This document shows positions 9,600 to 20,890 of a stretch of 64,000 bases of DNA, piece after piece. Source of the stretch: Hevea brasiliensis (lineage: Eukaryota > Streptophyta > Magnoliopsida > Malpighiales > Euphorbiaceae). Under the pieces are notes generated by a model. That model was not told the DNA's origin. It saw only the letters and a list, made by a program, of their open reading frames with translations, and made no database searches. The stretch lies in NCBI RefSeq assembly GCF_030052815.1, contig NC_079496.1, positions 14,957,100-15,021,099 of the forward strand, read 5' to 3'. Both the position numbers and the translations under genes were made by a program. Position 1 is the stretch's first letter, and each line of letters opens with the position of its first letter.

Positions 9600-12099
9600 G
9601 ACACTGAGCAGCTCTACAAGGCCAGTAACTTATCCTTGAAACTGAAAGTGTCTACCGTGGTTTTAGTATAATTATATTGGTTAATACTTCAATTTAATGG
9701 ACAATCAATGGGTTTTAGTAAGCTTTTAAAATGCTTGTGATATCAGACGCCGATGCTTGCATTGTAAATGTGAGCTATGGATCATGCTAAACTCATAGAA
9801 ACCCCTATGGATTTTGTGTTAAATATTTTCAAAACATAAATAAAAAAAAAATCACTGAAAATATCAAATATGAATATGTGCACAGGAAATATTAACAAAG
9901 TGCTCCAGGCTTTTCACAATCACGTAGGCTTCACCTGGAGCCTACAATGAGTGTGAGATATTGAGGTGTGTCTGATCATAATCATATAAATGAGATTTTC
10001 AGAATGGGCCTGTAGTTGGGCTTGTGTCCATATAAAAAGCCCAACAAACTATCAGTTTAATGGAACATTTTTTTTTCTTTATTGTTGAATATTTTACGTA
10101 AAGTAATAAAACTCTCTTAATATATAATATTAAGAATTTTTTTTTTATTACACTACAGTCCTTGACATTTTGGTTTTGACAATATTTTAGGATCTAAAAT
10201 TTAAAATTTTAATAGTATAAAACACTTAAAATCTTTGGAGATCTTAGACTTTTCACTGATAATAGTGCATAATTTGAAAGAATTGAAATGCAAAGAACTT
10301 TTTATCATCTTTGGAGCTAACAACAATTCTGTTGCTGTGCAAAAACAAAAGGCAATGTCAATGAAAAGGAAAATGTATATTCTTGTTTCCTAAAAAGATT
10401 AATAATGCGTTTTTAGGCACTTCTCAGTGATGGAAACAAGGGCCTCAATCCTCCAAGTCAAGTTACTATCATCTAAGCTGTTTTAGCCAAGTGGTCATTA
10501 CATGGTGGAGACACAATCATGAAAAATATATGGTTAGGAATGGTTTTGATGCCTGCTTTCTTTATCATCAATGGTGTCTTTTGTCTCCATTTCTTTGTCT
10601 CTACTTTTCTTCTTCAATGTTTTCCACTCTATTACATGTTTTTATTTGTTTTTCTTTTTAGGCAAAAAGCTTATTTAGATCCTTAAAATTATGCCAAATA
10701 GTTAAGTATTTTAGGGTCCAATTATTAAATAAGTTTTCTAAATTTTTAAAAATATATCAAATAAGTCACTTGAAGATAAATAAATCCTTTAACTTTTATT
10801 ATAATTTGACTCAAATATAAATTTAGCCACGGCCATGGACGAAAATCTTACAGTGTACAGGATTCTTATCAGTAATTTTGCATATCTGATTTGCAATGTC
10901 TTAATGGATATTTGCTGCATCTGGGAGCAGATTGATCAATTGTTCTTTATTGAATGGTTCAACATGCTTGTCTACAGAAACTATAATGAAGATAATGAAT
11001 CCACATAGATGTTTCTTGAATTATTTGACAAAAAATTATTTATCAATTTGTTGCAAGACCCGCAGAAATTTATCGTAATGTTACAAATAAATAAGTAAGA
11101 TTGCTAATGAGGACTCTGTGTACTAAAAAATCTTCACGCACGACTTGACTAAATTTATATTAGAGACAAATTATAATTTAGTCTTTTTTATCTACTTTTA
11201 AAAATTAAAGGACTTATTTATCTTTAAAATAGGCATTTTCCTTCTTTTTATTTATTCTACTCTTGAGAAATTTTATTCTAACCAATGATTACATAAGTAA
11301 TTCTTCCCCTTTTCATCAATTAATATAAAGTTGTTTAAGGTTAGATATAGCATAACTTTAGTTACCCATTTTGAAGTTTTCAGCAATCAAACTATAATTA
11401 AGAGTTTGTTACATTATTTCAATCCCCTATTCCTTTTCAGCACCATCATAGATTCCCTCTTGAACAGGACACTATTCCTGACACTATTAAAAAATTGTAA
11501 AAGAAAATTAAATAAAAAATCTCTTTCATTTGTCACTACCAACAGTCTTTCTTGATTGCAAGGCTAATACACCACCATGTTGAGACCATTATCTTTTTTC
11601 AAAAAAATATGTAGGCATGTTTCTTGCACTTATTAAAGAATGTTTTAACGCAAGCAATTCATTGATGCCAGTAAGGTTCAAAATCAATGTTTTATGACCA
11701 TTTTCTTAATACCCAATTAGTCAAACAAGATTATATGAGCAAATTAATTAGGGTTTTAAGTAATAGCCAAAGTGATATGGTTTATCATTAATTAAATTAA
11801 TTAATATACTAATTTTATTAGTTTAATTAGCATTAATTTCAAGAATTTCCAGATGTTAGGGAGACATTGGACAAAAATTTGTCAATACCCTTAACAGGAT
11901 AATGATATGTATTCCTATTCCTATTACTTGTAATGGTAATGCAAACCCAACCTGATAATGTGGTGAGAAAACTAAACAAAATTTGAAACGTTACATAAAT
12001 ATAATAAGAAATCCAAAATCACATGAAAATTTTATAATAATGTGAACAAATTCTAAATGAGAATTAATTTATTCTCACGCAATCTTTTTTTTTTTTTTC
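9600..12099. other. AT-rich intergenic region
   Basis: No gene seen. At 10660-10830 and 11160-11240 there are short related segments (AAATAAGT and GACTTATTT phrases in opposite senses) that look like decayed repeats, but no element boundaries can be drawn. Confidence 0.45.
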
Positions 12100-12109
12100 T
12101 TGTTTTTGA

Positions 12110-12420
12110 AGGAAAACACAATCATCCCGAACACTGTGTATGACGTAAATTGGGCTCAAATGGGCCTTCGGAAGGGCCCGACAGGAAAACAAAAAGAGAT
12201 CTTCCCCACGTGCGGCAGGGATAGAGTCAACATTCTTCGTGTGCCACGCGTGTTAATGTCGAATGATGTGACGATATGGTGCGTACATCTCCATTCTCCA
12301 CCATTGTTGTTGGGCCGTCGCCGTCCGACCATCGAAGGTGACAATTCACGTGCATTTGGCCCAACACCCGCTGTTTTTGCGGGTTTAGTTCCTCAATTCA
12401 GAGCCACCTTTACTTATATA
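12110..12420. promoter_or_regulatory. GC-rich island with G-boxes and site II (TCP) motifs
   Basis: The stretch stands out from AT-rich flanks. It contains CACGTG at 12207 and 12347, ACGCGT near 12245, and GGCCC/GGGCC motifs near 12152, 12170, 12311 and 12358 (TGGGCC and TTGGCCCAAC, TCP-type site II). A 109-codon + ORF overlaps it but shows no domain and no protein-like conservation I can recognise. G-box and site II clusters are typical of plant promoters or accessible enhancers. No adjacent gene start was found. Confidence 0.4.
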
Positions 12421-12429
12421 ATTAAATAA

Positions 12430-13440
12430 TTAATTAAGATATGATCCTCACACCAAGACAAAGGAATTAAGAGAGAAAATTACTTTTTAATTAATGTGTG
12501 ACTCATCTCATCAGCACTTAATTAAATAAATAAAATTTAATTTATGCAGTAAATGTTATAATTAACTAGGAAACAAATCCCATCATCTATAATTACTTAA
12601 GTTTCATTTTCCATCAATCATCTTTTGCAAGTTATCAGCATCAATAGAAAACCGTAATTGGCTGCTATCAAAGTCATTGTTGGCTTAGTGGTCTCCAAAA
12701 GCATTGTTTTTTTTTTACTTTCTCTGTCACCCTCATATTCTTTTACTTTTCAATCACTTTCAATCATTCTACAATTTTTCTTCCCCATCCACTTCCCTGG
12801 ATGATTAGATCACTATCACTATGTAAAGGGGAAAAAATTTTGTGAAAATGATTTAATGAAGAAAATTTAATACTAATTAAAATTATATTCATCTTTTAAA
12901 TGCATGTTTGATGTTGCGGGAAATTTGAAATTATTTTTTTAATTAAAAAAATAATTTAAAAATATCATTTTATTATTTTAATATTTTTATAATTAAAATT
13001 TATTAAATTTAATTTTAAATTATTTTTTAATAATTTTTAATTAGTATATAAATAAAAAAAATAATTCTTTCAATAATAATTTTAATAATAATACTAAACA
13101 TATTCTAAATATTATCACTAACACTAAGGTTAACATTTTTTTTTAATTATAAAATATAATTATGGACATAAGAGAATTGTTAGTAAAACGTGACAAATTA
13201 ATAACGATAATCAGGCATAACTCATGAGCTTTGAATGAACTAATTAATACGTATTGAGACAATGGGAATTGGCTGATGATCAAAACATTGGAAGACTCTG
13301 TTTGCCATGTGTCGGGAATTGACGTGCGTATGTCATTAAATTTGAAGAAATTATTGATTATCATTCTAATTTTATGTAGGATAGTCTTGAAATCATTAAT
13401 TATTATATTATTAATTATTTTTTTATTATCGTTTTAACAT
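12430..13440. other. AT-rich intergenic region
   Basis: Long A/T runs with very low complexity around 12880-13140. No gene or element was recognised. Confidence 0.5.
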
Positions 13441-13454
13441 TTTAATCGAATGTA

Positions 13455-13760
13455 TATACAAGTAAAACCACGCCGTTCCTTCATTGTACAGTGGGGGTCG
13501 ACGAAAGGACGCCCCATAACAAACTTCGGAATGTGCAACCCACGTGGACTCCTGTGCGCTGATTGGTCCAACATAGGCCCCGCATTGACAGGGAATTTTC
13601 AGTTAGGGAGGCCTTTTCGTCAACTCTACGTGGCGACTGTATAGGGATGGTCCCCCGTCAGATAAATATTTTAGCCGGATTCTCTGCCGGCTGGGAACTG
13701 GCCCCTGCACGGAATGCGGGTCCCACTTATCCATAAGATTTGGATTTCTCCTCCTTCCCT
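13455..13760. promoter_or_regulatory. Second GC-rich island with G-box, CCAAT and I-box motifs
   Basis: Contains CACGTG at 13541, ATTGG (CCAAT reversed) at 13562, TACGTGGCG near 13626 and CTTATCC (GATAAG reversed) near 13729. The flanks are more than 70% AT by eye. The 64-codon ORF at 13450 has no recognisable domain. It is best read as a regulatory or accessible-chromatin segment, or an anciently transferred GC-rich sequence. Confidence 0.35.
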
Positions 13761-13769
13761 GCTACTCGT

Positions 13770-16700
13770 TCCTCGCCGATTTTTTTTGGATTTTTTTGGG
13801 CCTTAAAATAAATTAAAAATATTCTTAGGTTGTATTTTCATATTATTTAATTATTTATTATTAAGGGAAAATAAAATGCTTTCAGTAACGATAATCCATT
13901 CTTTATTATTATTATTATTCAAAGCAAAATGTGAGTCACATGATCACCACCGCCAAAGAATATTATCTACTAGAATCAATTCCTTGCAATCTATATAAAC
14001 AGGCTCTTTTAATTTATTAATTAATTTTTTAATTTCTAAATAAAAATTCACTTAATTTTCACATAAAATAAATCATTTATAAAAAAATTCAATTAAATTA
14101 TTTATATAATAATTTATAATTTTTTTTTTAAAAATCATCCGATATCCAAAATTCACTAGTCTAATTAATCCAAATTCACACTAAGCTGACCCACAAAGAG
14201 AGAAAGATTTTTCTTCTGAGTTTTAAAAATATTTCATACTATGAATTTGAATTCGAGACCACTGATTAAAGAAGAAGAAACCCTTAAATATCATTAATAA
14301 AAAAATTAAATTCTAATGATGCATTATTTGAGTGATTAGAAGTTAATTTTGAATTATTATTATTTAAAATGTCATTAATAATTTAAAACTCTTGATTTTT
14401 TTTATGGCAAACACTGTTTTTAAATATTCGCAAGTGTTGATCATGGTGATGGTGCATATTCCAATAATTAGTTTCACTGTTTAATTTAATTACTAAAACA
14501 AAAATAATTAGCATTAACTTTAAACTTCATCAAGAGAATAAGAATAATTAATTAGCCCACCTTTAAGAATATGTATAAAAGTTTCCATGTGGAAATTGGA
14601 TTCTATCTAACTTAAGAATTTATCAACTTTTAAATACAAATTTATATAGCTGAATATTAGGGAATATTTACACACAAAAAAAATTTAATATATATATTAG
14701 GGAATATATAAGAACATTGGGTAGTAGTTTTCTTTTGTTAAGGGACTGGCATCTAAGGCCCCAACTTTTCTAAAAGTTAAGAATTGCTTGAACTTGGTTC
14801 TCATGCCACTTAGATACTAAATACAATTTAAAAGAAAAAAAAATCATTCACAACTGTGAGCATAATTTAATAGTAACTGCATATATGTTGAACTCTGAAA
14901 ATTCATGTGATAAAAAAAAAAAAGTTCAATAAATAAGGTAGCATTTCAAATATATATATATAGGGGTACTTGTATAGTACATGATGAAGTTGCTTTCACT
15001 TGTCTCTAATTATTGGCTCCAGAGCTTTTAAGAAATCAATGTATGATTGATGTGAAATGCATATGAATTCAAGAATTAGATATGCTTTTATGATATAGAT
15101 AATGTTTTGGTTTACCATCAATACACATCATGTAAAGACAAATAGAAGATAACATGATAAATGGAGTCAATAATTGCACCTTAATTTTTTTGCCAATTGG
15201 TTCAACTTTGCAGGATAAATTTGAATCCTAGCAACCCATTATGCTCTCAAATGAAGATTTTTTTTTTTTCTTCTCAATCCATTTATGCATATGTAGGAAT
15301 ATTTTTAATCTTATCAAATAACAATTGGACACCAATTCTATTTAGTGGGTTGATGAGTAGATTAATCAAGTCATTTTGTAATACATTCAACCCTCTTATC
15401 ATGCTTATTGTATATATTGATGTGAGATTAGATGTCTTCACGAAAATGATAGCGAAAAGTTGTAAATTCCATACATGATCGATTTAGTATTAGCCAACAA
15501 GTGGATTGATGGAGTTGTAAATGAAATTGAAAACTATGGAATTAAGAAGATAAGAGTTTGAATTTTTTTTACTATTAAAATTGCTCTTTTGTTTTGGGTG
15601 CTGTGTCTGTGATTACCCCTTGAAAAACATGCTTTATAAAAACAAAAACTGATTTTGTTTGTTTTATGAGACGAGCAAAACTCCCTTCCCTCAACATGAA
15701 TTTTCTCATGGTTTGGACTAGCATTTTAGGTCCAAATCGTGACATAGACACACTCATGAGCTACTCTACTGAACTTGCAACAACATTTGAAGTTAGTGTG
15801 TTTTTTCTTTTAATAAATAATAAAATGCTTGATTCTTTGGGAGACCTTGGGGTTGGGGGTCCTATACATGCATAATGTTGAAATGATGTATTTGCATTTA
15901 TACGAGGACATATAGCTATAATGCCTCTGGGATTGCTCTCACTCTAGCTAGCATTTCATGCAATATTACAAATGCAATTTTGTCACGTTTCACAACATCT
16001 TTTTTTTTTTTTTTTTATCTTATTCAAAATTAGCTTTTCAACAAATGAAATAATGTGAAATTATAATTGTTGTCATCCACTATCATGAGTGGGTATTGGG
16101 TATCGTACTAAGTACATTTTCTAATTTAATGAGAGCTAGGATATCTAAGGTTACTATTCCAACAAAACTAATTCAATCTTAGAGGAAACAAAAAAAATCA
16201 TAATTGTAAATTTCATTTTAATAATAGAAATATCCTCCTATTTAATAATATTACAACATAAAAATGTACTAATAGTCTAGTGTCCAAGTAAGCGACTATT
16301 TTTGTTATGGCTCGGCAACCCAAATATAAGTCCAAACTACCCTACATACCTCAAACATCTGTGCTCATACCTTAGTTCGACCTATTTTGAATAATGAGGC
16401 TAAATTACATTAGGATAAGGATTCTCGAGATACTCAGCATAAACATAGTCCTAGTACCTATAGGACTCCAATGTAAGCTGGACTTCGAGTCCCATTCTAA
16501 CATCAGCTCTATCCCTAATAGGAGTCAAATCCAAAGCCTATATAAAGGACCAACGTGTATGCTTATCTTAACTTGATTCCATTCTTTCATTATCAATTCC
16601 CAGTATTGATTTAATTAACGTAAGTGAGGTTGCCAACTGATGCAAACCAAATGAGAAATGAACCAAGAAAGGGAAGAGACACAAAAGAATATTAAAATTT

Positions 16701-17390
16701 AGGAAAGAAAGAGATAGACAGAGAGAAGAATTAAGACTTCATTCGTATTATTTACACTGAATTACACAGTATGTATCCCTTTTATAAAGACCAACCCATT
16801 TATTGTGTTCTTGTATTGTATTGCAGAGACTCAGAGAGCTAAAAACAACATCATTTAATAAGCATTGAAAACATATGTGTTCCTTTTGGGAGAATACTAA
16901 TCCTTCTAAACTCATGCCAATCTTATGAAAGAATTTCAAAATGTTTTTCACAATATGACTGAGACCACCTTCATAACCAAATTTATTTGGCTTGAATTGG
17001 ACACATCTTAATTAAGTTATTATAGTGACAGAAAGGGCAACAAGGTTCTGTTCAATCATGAGATCCCATGAATATTCTATATTATAATTAGCCACTTGTA
17101 CTAATGCAATTAATCAAATTGCTAATTAATTAGTCATCAAAAAGAATATGTGCCTCTTTGTCCAAAGTGACTTGGAAAAAGTTGGGGTCTTGCTTTGTTC
17201 TTAGACTAAAACACTAAGGCAAAAGTTATTGTGCTTTTATCTTAAAAATGATAGAAAAAGATGAGAGTCCAAAGTGGTTGGCTTTCTTGTTGCAGTTTCA
17301 GTTCATAGCCCCATGAGACTTAAGTGGGCAGGAATCCTGGCTAGAATCAAGAAATCACATGCCTATAAAATGTGATTATCTTTGCAGCCA
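13770..17390. other. AT-rich intergenic region
   Basis: No convincing gene. Around 16300-16600 the composition is more balanced, and a CTATATAAAGGACC sequence near 16538 resembles the core promoter of an LTR, so a decayed solo LTR is possible, but I cannot define its ends. A T-run lies at 16001-16016. Confidence 0.4.
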
Positions 17391-17396
17391 ATAAAA

Positions 17397-17434
17397 GGGA
17401 GGGGGGTTGGGGGGGGGTGTGGGGTGGTAGGGGA
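17397..17434 (+). other. G-rich run with quadruplex potential
   Basis: Starting inside AAAAGGGA, four or more G-tracts of 3 to 9 bases follow with one- to three-base loops. It lies about 310 bp beyond the GH3 stop codon, on the strand opposite to GH3 sense. A transcript that read through here would be C-rich. Confidence 0.7.
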
Positions 17435-17741
17435 GGAATAAAAGAAGAGAAAAAAGAGATATGAAAATTAATTAAAATTAGAAGAAAAAAGAAAGAAAGA
17501 AAGAAGGGAGAAGGAGCTTTGCTTGGAACATGAACTGTTTTTATACATTGCTAATGCAAGAAGTACCTAAGCATATTAAACAAAGGCTAAAAAATTCAAG
17601 GAAGTACAAAATTAAGAAAGAAAAAGAGAGAAGATCATTAAAACATTGTTAACCTAAAAAGGTTCCTTTAACCTTAGAGATGACCACAAAAATAGTTCTT
17701 GTGAACCTCCATGCACGAACTCTGTATTGTTTCCATTAGAT

Positions 17742-19918
17742 TCAGTTCTTGTTACCCCATTGCTTGTGACCAGGAACCCATTTTGGACACTTAGGACTAA
17801 AATAACTTGAAATGACCCTTGAGTTCAAAAGCTGCACAATAGGTGCAAATTTCACACATCTGGGGGTCTTGTACTGGTTTATTGATGCCCCTAAGCTAAT
17901 GGCATAGTCCATTAACTTATCAAAAGTACCTGGCTCAACAATCTTGATCTCAAGTGGCCCAATTGACTTATCAGAGACACGCCCTTGGCGATAAACACTG
18001 TTAAGTGACTCTTCAATAGTCAAGCAACAGTCCTCAAAAATTGAAGGAGGAATTGGGGTTAACCCGTTAAGGGTAAGCTCCCAGAATAATACATAGTGTC
18101 CTGGAGTAGTAGTGGTGTCTGCATAACTAGTGTACTCAACTAGAGTTGCATCAAATGGGACCAAATGGTTCACAGAGTTCTTCACTGCATTTTGTAGCTC
18201 AACCTCATCAGTTTTATCTGATTCAATGCTCAAGACCACATTTTTCCTGCATATGAAATTGAATTGCGGTGCCTTGTTCTTGAACCCAGCCACCCTTAGC
18301 ACATCACCAACTCTATAGCGATAAAGTCCTGTAAAGAAAAAAAAATTAATAACAAGTACGTGTAAGCAAGACTATTTGTGACATTAAAAAAAAATAATTA
18401 TTGAAAAAAGTGAACATTCATTCTAAATTAATCACCTGCATAAGTGGTGACAACAAGCTCATATTCTTGGCCAAACTTGACATCAACAAGATCAACCAAT
18501 TCTTGTTGCTCCTTTTCATTGAGTGATTTGGTCATGGAAATTGACTTGGTGACCCCATTGTTTCTATGGACAGGCAAAAACTCAAAATAGGCCATGGTAG
18601 GAATGAGGGTGTAAGAAACTTCACTTGGTTTGCAAAGAGGATTAAGATTGACGCCAAAGTAGCACTCAGAGGAGGCATACATGGTGCAAACTAAAGGCAA
18701 GCCATTGCTATAGTAATCTAGAGTAGGAATATATTGAGACATGGTCCCTGTCACAATAACATCCACGTACTTGGTGTTAGGCCAAATCCTTGTTATAATC
18801 CCTTGCCAAGAATCTTGACTGCATTCAGCTTCAATAAAATCAGCAAGTTTTGGATATGGTTTAAGGATTTTCATGACAGCTTCTCGAACACAAGGATCAG
18901 TGATTTGAGGGTTAATTGTGCCTATTCTAATATCATTGCAAAGAAGTTGCCAATTGTTTTTTAGGAAATGGATTGCCCGAATAAAGCCAGAGGCAAAAAC
19001 AGCACCTACACGGAATACTTTGTTGCGTTGGCAAAGCCCACAGAGCATTTGGGAATACATAGATTGGTAAGAATCAGGGCAAAGAATGGTTTCATTTGGG
19101 CTAGTATAGTTAGTGTAAGGGTCATATGGCCTATTCTTAAAATAGGAGCTCTTGTAGTAGCTAGTGAGAACTGGTCTTGCCACGAGGCCACCAGGTGTCT
19201 TAGCCTCTGATTTTATGAACAAAAAGTACATCCCTTTCGCTTTTTCTAGGCCAGGAATGAACTGGTTCATAATAGGCATTAACAGACTATAAAGCAGTGA
19301 CCTCCTTCCTAGCTCCTCTTCAATTGTTGGCATCAACTTTCTTTCCCCTCCTGAGGTCCCAGAGCTGCAAATTCTCAGCAAACATTCAAAAAGTCATATA
19401 AAAATAATAAAAACATGTTAAAATAGCCACAGTGACAATCCATTAAGCTAAACTAGCAAAAAAGAGACACAACCACTTAGAAAAGGCTAATAGGGAGAAT
19501 TAAAAATGACACCCATTAGGCCAAACTTGGTGGAAACCACCAAAATACAATTTAGTGGTTCAAATGAGAAAACTTGTACACACACACACACACACCTTGT
19601 CAAGAACTCTGAAATGGGCTTAGAGCAAAGTATTGGAGAGGTATCGCCATTGGCAATACGATTGATGTCAGGTTGGATATCCTCATAGGTGATAATAGGC
19701 ATGTGTTTTTTGAAAGTCTCACGGTCAGTGTGCCCATTAAGGCCATGCCTTTGCAAGTACTCAACGTGAGCATTGAGAGAGAGGATTTCTTCAAGGACTT
19801 TCTTCTGCACCTCATCAGGGTTTGAAGTAACATCTTCAATGAACTGAAGGGTTTTGTTGTTATTCCCTCCAAGATTGTAATATGTGGGTTTCAATGTGTT
19901 TTTTGGTTCCTCAGGCAT
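17742..19918 (-). CDS. GH3.6: GH3 auxin-amido synthetase (indole-3-acetic acid-amido synthetase GH3.6/GH3.5-like)
   Basis: Three exons: 19596-19918, 18436-19364 and 17742-18328. Introns are 231 and 107 bp, with donors GTGTGT and GTGATT and acceptors TTTGCAG and TTTACAG. Exon lengths (323, 929, 587) sum to 1839 nt, a 612-residue protein, the usual size. Group II GH3 enzymes adenylate IAA with ATP and conjugate it to amino acids such as Asp, lowering free auxin in the cytosol. Motifs seen: P-loop-like [11 protein letters not shown] (about 108-118, its first Ser codon split by intron 1), YASSECYFG (337-345) and YRYRVGD (420-426, just after the intron 2 junction), then [10 protein letters not shown] and YKTPRCVKF. 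The start MPEEPKN and end GHKQWGNKN match GH3.5/GH3.6 rather than GH3.1 or the JAR1 group. No stop or frameshift is present. Auxin induction is known for the family, but no TGTCTC was found in the near promoter. Confidence 0.95.
19578..19595 (-). repeat. (GT)9 microsatellite at GH3 intron 1 donor
   Basis: On the gene's strand the exon ends ACAAG and the intron begins with nine GT dinucleotides, so the repeat itself supplies the splice donor. Slippage would keep a GT at the junction. Confidence 0.85.
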
Positions 19919-19967
19919 AGCTTTTGCACTATTTAAGAGATACTTTGTTTGAAAGCAGTGTCTTTTT

Positions 19968-20002
<35 letters not shown>

Positions 20003-20047
20003 TTTTGGTTGTGTGGAGAAAAAAGGATTGAAGTGGGTATATATATA
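19919..20047 (-). promoter_or_regulatory. GH3 core promoter and 5'UTR
   Basis: A TATATATATA box lies at 20038-20047 on the minus strand, 120 bp upstream of the start codon, so transcription should begin near 20010. The predicted leader of about 90 nt contains a (CT)14 run at 19972-19999, common in plant leaders. TGTCTT occurs close by, but the canonical auxin element TGTCTC does not. Confidence 0.6.
19972..19999. repeat. (GA)14 microsatellite in GH3 leader
   Basis: Uninterrupted GA dinucleotides, read as CT on the GH3 strand, between the TATA box and start codon. Confidence 0.9.
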
Positions 20048-20545
20048 GTGGAGGTGTGAACGTGGCTACATGATTTATTTTTGGACTTAGGAAGTAAAGT
20101 GTAAACAAAGACTACATATGGGGTATTTCTGTAAATATAAATACCTTTCCGTATCATTTTGTTTTCCAATTTTGTGCTTTCATTGATTCTCTTACATGTG
20201 GCCCCAATTTACATCTTACTTGCCCAACTATGCTGCCTCACACTTTTGACAAATTCTACTCTTTTTTCTCTCAATGATCCTTCCCCGGTTTGAATTTAGT
20301 GTTCTAAACTTCTAATTTCCCATCTCAAAGTCATAATTAAAAAGGCTGAAATTATATTTTAAGTTCTAAATTAGTAGTTCTTTAAAAATGTTATATCTTA
20401 CTCCTTAATTTAAAAAAAAAAAAAGTAAAATTATATAAATATTATAATTATAATCAGTATCAAAATTGAAATATAAATTGAACTAATTAGAGATTAATTT
20501 ATCTATTCCACTTTTTTAAATTTATGAAATTTAGCTATGTTGAGA
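20048..20545. other. GH3 upstream region
   Basis: No gene. Short TTGAC (W-box-like) and TGTC cores occur at chance-like density. Confidence 0.4.
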
Positions 20546-20549
20546 GTGA

Positions 20550-20890
20550 TGCTAGCATGAGTCCCGGTGTACTCACCGTACAAGAAATACTGGAAACCTG
20601 ATATGAATATACCCTCTGAAGGTGCTTAAAGACTATTATGCTAAAAGACACATATTAATTGGCATTTTCCGGTTTTACGCCATCGCTTTGATCGGAAGTT
20701 TACGGTAAACCGGCACTAATTTCAATGGTTTCACGCCCGCTTGTGCTGCGGTTGTCCCGCAAAACACCGTCAAACTTTGTTCCAGAGTTTACTTGCATCT
20801 CGGTAACCAAAAAAACGGCGTCCATTCTTATTTCTCACGATATTTCAAGTTAAGGGGTGATGTTAGGCGGACCAAGCAAACTGACGTGAA
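20550..20890. promoter_or_regulatory. GC-richer segment upstream of GH3 with an imperfect hairpin
   Basis: About 0.65-1 kb upstream of the GH3 start. CCGGTTTTACG near 20669 and ACGGTAAACCGG near 20702 are near-complementary arms around a loop of roughly 20 bases. It may be a distal regulatory segment of GH3 or a remnant of a mobile element. The evidence is composition and the inverted arms only. Confidence 0.3.

Noticed and set aside
12100..12429. 109-codon ORF as a protein gene
   Set aside because: Open because the island is GC-rich; no domain, no protein-like motif order, and a second ORF overlaps on the other strand.
16260..16640. Solo LTR with CTATATAAAGGACC promoter
   Set aside because: The promoter-like core is suggestive but no TG...CA ends, partner or target duplication could be found.
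18734..19210. + strand ORFs over the GH3 exon 2
   Set aside because: Shadows of the GH3 coding sequence on the opposite strand.
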